Source: Amycolatopsis sp. WAC 01376 (GTDB lineage Bacteria; Actinomycetota; Actinomycetes; Mycobacteriales; Pseudonocardiaceae). Taken from it: DNA of 64,000 nucleotides. The translations under genes were made by a program, and so were the position numbers. The notes below the pieces were generated by a model. It did not search any database, was not told the origin of the DNA, and saw only the letters and a list, made by a program, of their open reading frames with translations. Shown piece by piece: positions 56,646-64,000 of the stretch. The stretch is from the NCBI RefSeq assembly GCF_003947415.1, contig NZ_QHKL01000003.1:620001-684000 (forward strand), read 5' to 3'. Each line of letters opens with the position of its first letter. The first letter of the stretch is position 1.

Positions 56646-56831
56646 TTCACCCCACCACCAGCCTCACCCACGAACACGACACGTTTGACCTTCTTCACAA
56701 GAGAACCGTCCTTACCGCTCACGAGACCCCTGATCTGCGGTTTCCCGACCGAGAGCGTGGCGTGGGCACGGTCGCTGTTCGCCTTGCCGCGGCGGCGAAG
56801 AAATAAGTTCGAGATCTTTTCCAATCCGGGT

Positions 56832-56896
56832 CACGAGTGGTTCCGAACGTCCGAGTGGGTGGGTGTGTACCGCAAAGACGAGAGGAACCACTCGTG
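56832..56896 (+). promoter_or_regulatory. 5' stem enclosing the ribosome-binding site and start codon of the ferritin-like gene
   Basis: A perfect 13-bp inverted repeat has arms CACGAGTGGTTCC at 56832-56844 and GGAACCACTCGTG at 56884-56896. The right arm overlaps the Shine-Dalgarno AGAGGA (56881-56886) and the GTG start at 56894. If transcribed, the stem would block initiation; if not, it is a DNA palindrome with a 39-bp spacer. Confidence 0.5.
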
Positions 56897-57841
56897 TTCG
56901 GAAAGCCCTTCGTTCGTACCCTGATCTCACGCAGTGCCGAGAACCGCACGGATCGCCGCCGGTTCTTGAAGGCGGCCGGCGCGGCGGGGCTCGGGGTCGT
57001 CGGCGCGACCTACCTCGGGGTGCAGGCCACTTCGTCCGCTTCGGCGACGGGTGAGGCAGCTGCCGCCGCGGAGGCCCCCAGCGACGCGGCCGTGCTCAAC
57101 TTCGCGCTCAACCTGGAGTATCTCGAAGCCGAATTCTACTCCTTCGCCGTCCACGGCCGCGGCCTGCCGGACGACATCACCGGTGGCGTCGGCACCCAGG
57201 GTGGGGTGGTCGGCGGCAAGAAGGTGATGTTCCACGACAAGACGCTGCACCAGTTCGCCAAGGAGATCGCGGGCGACGAGGTCGCGCACGTCAAGTTCCT
57301 GCGCGGCGCGCTGGGCGAGGCCGCGGTGTCGCGGCCCGAGATCGACCTCAAGGACAGCTTCACCGCCGCGGCCAAGGCGGCCGGGCTGATCAGCGAATAC
57401 CAGCAGTTCGACCCGTTCGCCAGCGAGAAGAACTTCCTGCTCGCGGCGTACCTGTTCGAAGACGTCGGCGTCACGGCCTACAAGGGGGCCGCGCCGCTGA
57501 TCACCAACAAGACGTTCCTGGACGCGGCCGCCGGGATCCTGGCTGCCGAGGCCTACCACGCCGCCACCATCCGGACGTCGCTGTTCGACCGGGACCTCGG
57601 CGACGCGGCGGCCAAGATCTCCAACGCCCGCGACGCGCTCGACGGCCCCGGTGACGACGACCAGGGCATCCTGCTGGGCAACCAGGCCAACATCGTCCCC
57701 ACCGACAACAACGGCATCTGTTTCGGCCGCGGCGCCGACAGGGTGCTGAACATCGTCTACCTGAACCCCGGTCCGGTGAAGGAGGGCGGGTTCTTCCCCA
57801 AGGGGGTCAACGGCGACATCGTCGCCAGCGGCGGCGCGTGA
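56894..57841 (+). CDS. Tat-exported ferritin-like (Ferritin_2) protein
   Basis: 315 residues from GTG 56894 (AGAGGA upstream). A twin-arginine signal DRRRFLKAAGAAGLGVVGA lies at about residues 20-38. The ferritin-like four-helix domain carries NLEYLEAEFYSFAVHG, IAGDEVAHVKFLRG and AAEAYHAATIR, the Glu/His ligands of a di-iron or related site. The family (PF13668) is often found in desiccation- or stress-linked exported proteins. Folding before export fits the need to load metal in the cytoplasm. A stem covering the start codon suggests translational control. Confidence 0.9.
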   Translation: MFGKPFVRTLISRSAENRTDRRRFLKAAGAAGLGVVGATYLGVQATSSASATGEAAAAAEAPSDAAVLNFALNLEYLEAEFYSFAVHGRGLPDDITGGVGTQGGVVGGKKVMFHDKTLHQFAKEIAGDEVAHVKFLRGALGEAAVSRPEIDLKDSFTAAAKAAGLISEYQQFDPFASEKNFLLAAYLFEDVGVTAYKGAAPLITNKTFLDAAAGILAAEAYHAATIRTSLFDRDLGDAAAKISNARDALDGPGDDDQGILLGNQANIVPTDNNGICFGRGADRVLNIVYLNPGPVKEGGFFPKGVNGDIVASGGA

Positions 57842-57907
57842 TTCCCGCTGTCGTGTCGCCGTTTCCCGGTACCGTCGGGTGACGGCGACACGACGGAGGG
57901 GTTCGCG

Positions 57908-59017
57908 GTGAAGGCTGTGATCATCGGCGGCGGCATCTCGGGCACGGTGACCGCGATGGCGTTGCGGCTGGCCGGGATCGAAGCGAGCGTTCACGAGGCG
58001 TACCCGTCCGGCGGCGAGGACGCGGGCGCGTTCCTGACGATCATGCACAACGGCATGGACGCCCTGCGCGCGATCGGCGCCGAGGCTCCGGTGGTCGACA
58101 ACTCCTTCGCCGCCGTCGGGCTGGAACTCGTGACGCCGGATGGGAAGACCGTCGAGCGGCGGTCGTTCGACGTAGCGGACTCAGCCGGGCTCACCGGGCC
58201 GCGCACCTTGACCCGCGCGTCCCTTTACCGTGCGCTGCAAGAGGAAGTGATCTCGCGCGGGATCACCTTCGAACGCGGGAAGCGGCTGGTTTCCGCCTCG
58301 CCGGGAGTCGCGCGCTTCGAGGACGGGTCCGTCGCCGAGGGGGACATCCTGATCGGCGCCGACGGGCTGCGGTCGGTCGTCCGGACCATCATCGACCCGG
58401 CGTGCCCGCCTCCGCGCTCGACCGGCCTCGACGTCGTCTACGGCTACACGACCGACACGAGCATCCCGCAGGCGCCGTCCCTCTATCGGATGATTCAAAG
58501 CCTGCACGCCTTCTTCGGCTACACGAGCACACCCGACGGCTCGACGTACTGGTTCGCACGGCTTCCCACGGCCGAAGGCGTCCGCGTCGGTCTTTCGGCG
58601 GCTGAGTGGCGCTCGGCGGCCTTCGCGGCTTTCGACGGGGAACCGTTGCCTGCCGCGGAAATCATCCAGTCGACGGGGGACGACGTCTTCGGCGGCCATT
58701 CCTACGACGTTCCCTCGACGCCGGTGTGGTTCAACGCGTCGATGGTGCTCGTCGGCGACGCCGCGCACGCGGCCTCGCCCGCCGCGGGGCAGGGAGCGTC
58801 GATGGCGCTGGAGGACAGTGTCGTGCTGGCGCAGTGCCTACGAGATCTTCCTGACGCACCAACGGCTTTCATGGCCTACGAGCGGCTGCGGCGGGCGCGG
58901 GTGGAGAAACTGGTGGCCGGTAGCGCTTCGGTGTCTTCCAGTACGACGTCCGACCGGGACCGGAACTGGCTGTACCAGCACCACATCGAGTGGGACGCGA
59001 AGATCACCCGCAATTAG
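57908..59017 (+). CDS. FAD-dependent aromatic-type monooxygenase
   Basis: 369 residues of the PHBH fold: N-terminal dinucleotide motif IIGGGISGTVTAMAL, the mid DG motif (GDILIGADGLRSVVR) and the FAD-ribityl motif VLVGDAAHAASPAAGQGASMALEDS. It hydroxylates or oxidises an organic substrate using NAD(P)H and O2. No partner genes define the substrate. GTG 57908 follows GGAGGGG. An array of four hairpins separates it from the convergent fadD15 gene. Confidence 0.9.
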   Translation: MKAVIIGGGISGTVTAMALRLAGIEASVHEAYPSGGEDAGAFLTIMHNGMDALRAIGAEAPVVDNSFAAVGLELVTPDGKTVERRSFDVADSAGLTGPRTLTRASLYRALQEEVISRGITFERGKRLVSASPGVARFEDGSVAEGDILIGADGLRSVVRTIIDPACPPPRSTGLDVVYGYTTDTSIPQAPSLYRMIQSLHAFFGYTSTPDGSTYWFARLPTAEGVRVGLSAAEWRSAAFAAFDGEPLPAAEIIQSTGDDVFGGHSYDVPSTPVWFNASMVLVGDAAHAASPAAGQGASMALEDSVVLAQCLRDLPDAPTAFMAYERLRRARVEKLVAGSASVSSSTTSDRDRNWLYQHHIEWDAKITRN

Positions 59018-59038
59018 TCACCTACTCGCGGTGGTGAC

Positions 59039-59283
59039 GCGCCCAATGTGGCATTGGGGACGTTGAGTGTCCCCAATGCCACATTGGGCGCACCGGCGCC
59101 TGGATACCTGCGCAGGCCCGCTCACCAGGCCTGCGCGGTCGTTGCGAAAGCCACTTTAGCAACCTTCAACGGTGCGAAAGTGGCTTTCGCAACGTCGCCT
59201 GAGCCCCGGCCGCACCCAGCCGCACCTCGTTCGTCCGTGAGGGCCTCCTTGCCTACCCTCACGGTAGGGAAGGAGGCCCTCAC
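59039..59283. terminator. Array of four hairpins between convergent genes
   Basis: (1) A perfect 23-bp stem, 59039-59061 with 59069-59091, containing GCCCAATGTGGCATTGGGG. (2) A 9-bp stem, 59110-59118 with 59128-59136. (3) A 17-bp stem, 59141-59157 with 59177-59193, GTTGCGAAAGCCACTTT. (4) A 21-bp stem with one mismatch, 59237-59257 with 59263-59283, of the GTGAAGGCCTCC family. Together they fill most of the 289-bp gap between the monooxygenase and fadD15 stops and would strongly block read-through both ways. Confidence 0.75.
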
Positions 59284-59306
59284 GGACTGCCTTCACGCGC
59301 GAAGAG

Positions 59307-61097
59307 CTACTTCTTGTACAGCGCTTCGATGTCGGTCGCGTAGTTCTTGTTCACGATGTTGCGCTTCAGCTTCAGGCTCGGCGTGATCTCGCCGCCTGCC
59401 TCGGTGAAGTCCTTCGAGAGGATCGTGAACTTCTTGATCGCCTCGGCCTGCGAAACCGCGCTGTTGGCCTGATCGACGGCCTGCTGGACCTCGGCGCGCA
59501 GTGCGGCGGCGTCGGCCAGGTCGGACACGGAGGCGTCGGAAGGCTTGCCGTGCTGCGATTTCCACGACGGGAAGTACTCCTCGTCGATGGTGATCAGCGC
59601 GCCGATGAACGGCCGCTGGTCGCCGACGACCATCGCCTGGCTGATCAGCGGGCTGGCCTTGATGGTGTCCTCGAGCCCGGACGGGGCGACGTTCTTGCCG
59701 CCCGCGGTGACGATGATCTCCTTCTTGCGCCCGGTGATCTTGAGGAAGCCGTCGCGGTCCAGTTCGCCGAGGTCGCCGGTGTGGAACCAGCCGTCTTCGA
59801 GCGCTTCGGCGGTCGCTTGGGCGTTGTTGAAGTAGCCGCTGAAGACGACGTCGCCCTTCAGCAGGATTTCGCCGTCCTCGGCGATCCGCACCGAAGTGCC
59901 GGCGACCGGGCGTCCCACGGTGCCGACGCGGAAGCCGTCCTGGGTGCCGACGCAGGCCGCGGCGGACGTCTCGGTCAGGCCGTAGCCCTCGAACACCGGG
60001 ACGCCGATCCCGCGGAAGAAGTGCGCCAGCCGCACGCCGAGCGGGGCACCGCCGGACACCGCGGCGACACATCGGCCGCCGAGGGCCGCGCGCAGCTTGC
60101 TGAAGACGAGCTTGTCGAACAGCGCGTGCTTGACCTTGAGGCCCAGCCCGGCGCCGCCGGTGTCCTGAGCCTGGCTGTACGCGACAGCGGTGGCTTCGGC
60201 GGCGTCGAAGATCTTGCCCTTGCCGTCACCGTGCGCCTTCTGCTTCGCGCCGTTGTAGACCTTCTCGAACACCCGGGGCACGGCGACGACGAACGTCGGC
60301 CGGAAGGTACCGAGGTCGGCGACGAGGTTCTTGACGTCCGAGGTGTGCCCGAGGGTCACTCGCGCGCTGAGCGCCGTCACCGCGATGGCACGGGCGAGGA
60401 CGTGCGCGAGCGGCAGGAACACCAGCAGCGAGTTGCCCTGCTCCATCAGCTGCGGGAACGCGGCGATGTCGGCGCGGATCTCGGCCAGGAGGTTCCGGTG
60501 GGTCAGCTCGACGCCCTTGGGGCGGCCGGTCGTGCCCGAGGTGTACACGATCGTGGCCAGGTCGCCCGCCTTCACCGTGCGGCGGCGCTCGTGCAGATCG
60601 TCGTCGCTCAGCGCGGAACCCTGCTCGGTGAGCTGGTCGACGGCGCCTGCCTCGATCTGCCAGGTGTGCTCGAGCGTGTCGAGGCGTCCCTTGACGGATT
60701 CGAGCGTCGCGAGGTGTTCGTCGGTCTCGACGAACACGCCCTTCGCCGCCGAGTCCGAGAGGATCCAGTGCACCTGCTCTGCCGAGGAGGTGTCGTAGAT
60801 CGGGACGGTGACCGCGCCGGCGGCCCAGATCGCGAAATCGATCAGGGTCCATTCGTACCGGGTCTTGGACATGAGCCCGATCCGGTCGCCCGGAGCGATA
60901 CCCGCCTGTGCCATTCCCTTGGCCATGGCCAGAACCTGGGCGGCGAAGTCTTTGGCGGTGATGTCCAACCAGGTACCGTCGACCTGGCGGCGGAAACTCA
61001 CGACATCGGAGAACCGCTCCGCGTTCGCCCAGACGACGTCGGCGAGATTCTCGTCGTCGGTCACCGGATTGGCGGCGGGGGCGCTGTATTCGCGCAC
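59307..61097 (-). CDS. fadD15: Long-chain acyl-CoA synthetase, FadD15-like
   Basis: 596 residues, AMP-forming ligase, close to mycobacterial FadD15 (Rv2187) from MREYSAP at the start through IVYTSGTTGRPKGVELTH, FLPLAHVLARAIA, YGLTETSAAA and ITGRKKEIIVTAGGKNVAP. It activates long-chain fatty acids for beta-oxidation or lipid synthesis. The genes read divergently from it correspond to Rv2186c-Rv2184c in order, supporting orthology. No Shine-Dalgarno sequence was needed to decide the start; similarity begins at ATG 61097. Confidence 0.92.
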   Translation of the reverse strand: MREYSAPAANPVTDDENLADVVWANAERFSDVVSFRRQVDGTWLDITAKDFAAQVLAMAKGMAQAGIAPGDRIGLMSKTRYEWTLIDFAIWAAGAVTVPIYDTSSAEQVHWILSDSAAKGVFVETDEHLATLESVKGRLDTLEHTWQIEAGAVDQLTEQGSALSDDDLHERRRTVKAGDLATIVYTSGTTGRPKGVELTHRNLLAEIRADIAAFPQLMEQGNSLLVFLPLAHVLARAIAVTALSARVTLGHTSDVKNLVADLGTFRPTFVVAVPRVFEKVYNGAKQKAHGDGKGKIFDAAEATAVAYSQAQDTGGAGLGLKVKHALFDKLVFSKLRAALGGRCVAAVSGGAPLGVRLAHFFRGIGVPVFEGYGLTETSAAACVGTQDGFRVGTVGRPVAGTSVRIAEDGEILLKGDVVFSGYFNNAQATAEALEDGWFHTGDLGELDRDGFLKITGRKKEIIVTAGGKNVAPSGLEDTIKASPLISQAMVVGDQRPFIGALITIDEEYFPSWKSQHGKPSDASVSDLADAAALRAEVQQAVDQANSAVSQAEAIKKFTILSKDFTEAGGEITPSLKLKRNIVNKNYATDIEALYKK

Positions 61098-61222
61098 GAG
61101 GAACCTCCGTGTTCGCGTGCAAGTGGTGTGACCGGTGTTACCCGCCAGTCAACTTAGCGTGCCGTGCACCTTAAGACCATGCTGACGAATCGGCCATACC
61201 CAGGGCATGACATTCTGCCGCT

Positions 61223-61633
61223 GTGAACCAGGCGCCGCCAGCTCTCGACATCGTTGACGAGACCTTCCTCGTGGTCCCGCCGTCCACCGTGGCCGCCGCT
61301 TTCGCCGATCCGCGATCTTGGTCACGTTACTGGCCGGACCTCGTTCTGGAGGTCTACACCGACCGTGGCGACCAAGGATTGCGCTGGACCGTGCGCGGTG
61401 CCTTGATCGGTACCATGGAGGTCTGGCTCGAGCCGGTGCTCGACGGCACTTTGCTGCACTACTTCCTGCGCGCCACTCCCGCCGGTCCGGACGGGGAGCC
61501 TCTTGTGCTCCAGGCCCGTGACCTGCGGCGGGAGTTCGATCGCAGGGCCCGTGCGGCCAAGGCGATCGCGCTCGGGCTCAAAGAGGTCCTCGAGGACGGG
61601 CGCGAGCCCGGGGTCGGTCCCCGGGCCGGGTAG
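61223..61633 (+). CDS. SRPBCC-family protein (Rv2186c-like)
   Basis: 136 residues with START-like features: VPPSTVAAAFADPRSWSRYWPDLVLEVYTD and later MEVWLEPVLDGTLLHYFLRATP (in outline). It is shorter than full polyketide cyclases. GTG 61223 begins the similarity; CATTCT at 61210-61215, 7 nt upstream, may be a -10 for a leaderless transcript. It corresponds by place to Rv2186c. The ligand, possibly a lipid from the FadD15 pathway, is unknown. Confidence 0.8.
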   Translation: MNQAPPALDIVDETFLVVPPSTVAAAFADPRSWSRYWPDLVLEVYTDRGDQGLRWTVRGALIGTMEVWLEPVLDGTLLHYFLRATPAGPDGEPLVLQARDLRREFDRRARAAKAIALGLKEVLEDGREPGVGPRAG

Positions 61634-61641
61634 GGGAGAGC

Positions 61642-62430
61642 ATGCGGGTTCACGTGGTGTCGGACGTGCACGGCAACGCCGACGCGCTCAAACGCGCGGG
61701 CGACGGCGCCGACGCGCTGATCGTGCTGGGCGACCTGCTGGACTTCGTCGACTACCGCGAGCACGACAAGGGCATCATGGGCGCGCTGTTCGGCGCCGAG
61801 AAGGTCGGCGAGTTCGCGAGGCTCCGGCGTGAGGGCACTCGTGATGAGACCGTTGCCTTCTCGCGATCGTTGTGGGCCACTTTGGCCGATCCCGCCGCCG
61901 CCGTCGGCGAGGCGATCCATGATCAGTACGCCGTCCTGTTCGGCGCTTTGACCGCGCCGACGTTCGCGACCCCCGGCAACGTCGACGACCCGTCGCTGTG
62001 GCCGGAGTTCGCCGGCGACGGCATCACCGTCGTCGACGGCGAGGTCGCCGAGTTCGGCGGCCTGCGGTTCGGGTTCGTCGGCGGCGCGCTCCTCCCGCCG
62101 AACGTGGTCCCGCGCCGCAACGGCTTCTGGCGGCCGTACCTGCGCACCCGCGAGGAGTACGACGTCGCGGTCGGCGCGCTGGAGAACGTCGACGTCCTGT
62201 GCACCCACATCCCGCCCGCCATCCCGGAACTGACCTACGACGTGATCGCGCGGCGGTCCGAGATCGGGTCGGCGGCGCTGGTCGGTCTCATCCGCGAGCA
62301 GCGGCCGCGCTGGTCGGTGTTCGGGCACGTCCACCAGCCGCTGACCCCGCGGACGAGGCTCGGCAGGACCGAATGCCGTAACGTCGGTCACTTCAAAGAG
62401 ACGGCACAGCCGTACGTGCTGCGCTGGTGA
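61642..62430 (+). CDS. Metallophosphoesterase
   Basis: 262 residues of the calcineurin-like fold. Metal motifs in order: SDVHGN (D-x-H), LGDLLDF (GD), GNVDD in place of the usual GNHD, CTHIPP (H) and FGHVHQP (GHxH). Replacement of the GNHD histidine by Val-Asp is seen in some subfamilies but could change activity. GGGGAG precedes ATG 61642. I do not recall this gene between the Rv2186c and Rv2185c homologues in mycobacteria. It could act on phosphoesters or cyclic nucleotides. Confidence 0.88.
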   Translation: MRVHVVSDVHGNADALKRAGDGADALIVLGDLLDFVDYREHDKGIMGALFGAEKVGEFARLRREGTRDETVAFSRSLWATLADPAAAVGEAIHDQYAVLFGALTAPTFATPGNVDDPSLWPEFAGDGITVVDGEVAEFGGLRFGFVGGALLPPNVVPRRNGFWRPYLRTREEYDVAVGALENVDVLCTHIPPAIPELTYDVIARRSEIGSAALVGLIREQRPRWSVFGHVHQPLTPRTRLGRTECRNVGHFKETAQPYVLRW

Positions 62431-62457
62431 CCCTCGGCTGCGGCTACAGTTTGGACC

Positions 62458-62898
62458 ATGGCCGAGCAGTCCACGCAGTCCATCGAGGTCGACGCCGAGC
62501 CCGCGCGGGTGATGGCCGTCATCGCCGACTTCCCCGCGTACCCGGAATGGGCCAAGGCCGTCCGGGAGACCGAGGTACTCGGCGAGGATGACAACGGCCG
62601 CGCCAAGCAGGTGAAACTCACCCTCGACGCCGGGCCGATCAAGGACGTCTACACCCTCGAGTACGACTGGGACGCCGACGGCAACGGGGTCAGCTGGCAC
62701 CTGGTCAAGGGGCAGATGCAGAAGGCCCAGAACGGCCGCTACGCGCTCGAAGCGCTGGGCGCCGGCCGCACCAAGGTCACGTATACGCTGTCCGTCGAGC
62801 TGGCGCTGCCGATGATCGGGCTGCTGCGCCGCAAGGCCGAGAAGATGGTCATGGACACCGCGCTCAAGGAGCTCAAGAAGCGCGCTGAAGCGTCCTGA
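62458..62898 (+). CDS. SRPBCC/polyketide-cyclase-like protein (Rv2185c-like)
   Basis: 146 residues, START/Bet v1-like: MAEQSTQSIEVDAEPARVMAVIADFPAYPEWAKAVRETEVL (in outline) is the typical actinobacterial opening. The C-terminal helix MVMDTALKELKKRAE ends the fold. It matches the TB16.3/Rv2185c position between fadD15-linked genes and the ArsA-like ATPase. It probably binds a hydrophobic ligand. ATG 62458 is 27 bp after the phosphoesterase stop. Confidence 0.9.
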   Translation: MAEQSTQSIEVDAEPARVMAVIADFPAYPEWAKAVRETEVLGEDDNGRAKQVKLTLDAGPIKDVYTLEYDWDADGNGVSWHLVKGQMQKAQNGRYALEALGAGRTKVTYTLSVELALPMIGLLRRKAEKMVMDTALKELKKRAEAS

Positions 62899-62912
62899 GT
62901 CGAAGGGTAGGC

Positions 62913-64000
62913 ATGCGGATCCTGCTGTTCACCGGCAAGGGGGGTGTCGGCAAGACCACGCTCGCCGCGGCGACGGCGGCGGCACTCGCCGGGCGGGGCA
63001 GGAAGACGCTCGTGGTCTCGACCGACCCGGCCCATTCCCTCGGTGACGCCTTCGGCCGCGCGCTCGGCGCCGCACCGTCCGAAGTGGACGATATCGTCGG
63101 TCCCTCCGCGGTAGGGAGTACGTCGGGACTTCTCCACGCCGCCCAGATCGACACCCGCGGCCTCGTCGACAGCACCTGGCGCGAACTCCGGCAGGAATTG
63201 CAGACCGCGCTCGCGGGGGCGGGCCTCGACTCGCTCGACGCCGAAGAACTCACCGTGGTGCCCGGCGTGGACGAACTCCTCGCGCTCACCGAGGTCCAGC
63301 GCCTCGCCGAACACGGTCCATGGGAGACGGTCGTCGTCGACTGTGGACCGACCGCGGAAACGCTGCGCCTGCTGGCTTTGCCCGAAGCCGTCTCCGGCTA
63401 TCTGTCGAGGATGTTCAAACCGGGCGCGCGGCGGACGGCGGCCGACGCGGGGCGGCTCGGCGCGCATCTGGAGTCGCTTCGCACCCTGCTCACCGACCCG
63501 GCCACCACCACCGTACGGCTCGTGCTGACGCCGGAGCGCGTGGTCGTCGCGGAAGCCCGCCGCACCCTCAGTTCCCTTGCCCTGCGCGGGATCCTGGTCG
63601 ACGGCCTGATCGTCAACCGGCTGATGCCCGCGCCCGGGTTCTGGCGCGGCGCCGCGGCCTCGTGGATGCGGACCAGGCGCACCCAGCAGAACGCCGTCCT
63701 CGCCGAGCTCGCCGACGCCGGTTTCGGGCCCGGACAGGTGAAGCCCGTCGAGCACCGCGCCGTCGAGCCGGTGGGGCTCGAGGCGTTGCAAGAAATCGCG
63801 TACGAGCTTTATCAGGGGCTTGATCCCTTGGCAGGCAACGAAAAAGGTGTCACCCCGCTGCTGCAGGTGTCCGAATCGGACGGTGGCTATCAGCTGCGGA
63901 TCGCGGTGCCGCTGCACCGTGACTCCGAAGTGGACCTGGCCAGAGTGGACGATGATCTCGCCGTCACCGTGGACGGTTTCCGGCGGCTGATCGCGCTGCC
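62913..64000 (+). CDS. ArsA/Get3-like ATPase (Rv2184c-like), 3'-truncated
   Basis: The frame is open from ATG 62913 to the window edge (362 full codons), so the C-terminus is missing. The deviant Walker A GKGGVGKTT at about residues 8-16 and the STDPAHSLGDAF switch segment identify the ArsA/Get3 ATPase family. VVDCGPTAETLRLL is the later nucleotide-site motif. Arsenic-binding cysteines are not seen, so a role in client or lipid handling like Get3 is more likely than arsenite transport. It is 14 bp after the SRPBCC gene and corresponds to Rv2184c. Confidence 0.9.
   Translation, partial: MRILLFTGKGGVGKTTLAAATAAALAGRGRKTLVVSTDPAHSLGDAFGRALGAAPSEVDDIVGPSAVGSTSGLLHAAQIDTRGLVDSTWRELRQELQTALAGAGLDSLDAEELTVVPGVDELLALTEVQRLAEHGPWETVVVDCGPTAETLRLLALPEAVSGYLSRMFKPGARRTAADAGRLGAHLESLRTLLTDPATTTVRLVLTPERVVVAEARRTLSSLALRGILVDGLIVNRLMPAPGFWRGAAASWMRTRRTQQNAVLAELADAGFGPGQVKPVEHRAVEPVGLEALQEIAYELYQGLDPLAGNEKGVTPLLQVSESDGGYQLRIAVPLHRDSEVDLARVDDDLAVTVDGFRRLIAL

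Larger units (their letters stand above)
56125..56808. repeat. 33-bp direct duplication of the aminotransferase 3' end bounding a repeat-rich block
   Basis: The last coding bases and stop at 56125-56157 (CGCCTTGCCGCGGC within) recur at 56776-56808 with 30 of 33 identical bases, including the stop and following GT. The 618 bp between the copies hold no credible gene but contain a 21-bp-period array (56233-56370), an 18-bp motif repeated at 56180 and 56418 (GTGGCTTAGGTACCTACG), AAGGCAAAGGTG at 56164 and 56574, and two hairpins. The open frame at 56480-56806 runs through hairpins and the duplicated tail and is not considered a gene. Confidence 0.75.

Noticed and set aside
56480..56806. 108-codon frame in the gap after the aminotransferase gene
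   Set aside because: It is made up of two hairpins plus the duplicated aminotransferase tail; the similarity at its end comes from the 33-bp duplication, not from being a gene.

Overview
The window is about 70 percent GC actinobacterial chromosome. GTG starts are frequent, several genes look leaderless, and neighbours often overlap by 4 bp (ATGA or GTGA). The gene content (a complete Mce4-type sterol import locus with KstR boxes, IdeR, FadD15, a B12-dependent ribonucleotide reductase, MalT-like and CGNR regulators) points to the Pseudonocardiales, most likely Amycolatopsis or a close relative. The genus is inferred from memory of gene content and hairpin style. No rRNA, tRNA, CRISPR array or transposase gene was found.

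Layout. 1-4812: the 3' part of nrdJ, then a beta-propeller gene overlapping a P-loop gene, and a convergent DoxX gene. 4824-6564: a compact XRE-ImmA/PIN toxin-antitoxin-like cassette bounded by 34-bp direct repeats. It appears to separate a DUF2293 gene from the DoxX gene. 6559-10332: small regulators, ending in a TetR/azoreductase/SMR exporter unit with a three-half-site operator. 10396-16269: prolyl oligopeptidase, zinc metallopeptidase, CBS protein and GH15 glucosidase. 16464-22321: membrane proteins and a MalT-like LuxR activator coupled to a small membrane ORF. 22340-28085: DUF4139 protein, secreted X-Pro peptidase, secreted M23 peptidase and DUF4192 protein. 28060-31022 (minus): ideR-galK-galE. 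31158-36095: sulfurtransferase, then an adjacent acuC deacetylase and GNAT/NDP-forming acyl-CoA synthetase fusion, which looks like a reversible lysine acetylation pair. 36147-38292: SgcJ-like gene and TetR with a shared operator, then a secreted hydrolase.

38436-54229 is the Mce4 steroid locus, in the same order as Mycobacterium tuberculosis Rv3506-Rv3492c as I recall it. fadE26-fadE27-fadD17 run leftward. fdxD, two short-chain dehydrogenases, yrbE4A/B, mce4A-F and two Mce-associated genes run rightward. A perfect KstR box lies between the two arms. The import genes take up sterol and the flanking enzymes start side-chain breakdown. 54230-59017 holds a lipoprotein, an Rv3722c-type aspartate aminotransferase, a 738-bp repeat-rich gap, a Tat-exported ferritin-like protein and a flavin monooxygenase. 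59307-64000 is a fadD15 locus with two SRPBCC proteins, a metallophosphoesterase and an ArsA-like ATPase cut by the window edge.

The most unusual content is non-coding. Two 168-170-bp hairpin elements (32050-32217 and 41027-41196) share a core, a loop and CTAGTG-type ends, but their outer arms differ while still pairing with themselves. Another hairpin sits between mce4A and mce4B inside what looks like an 8-bp target duplication. A 21-bp-period array in two opposed halves lies downstream of the aminotransferase gene. Several long hairpins recur between genes.
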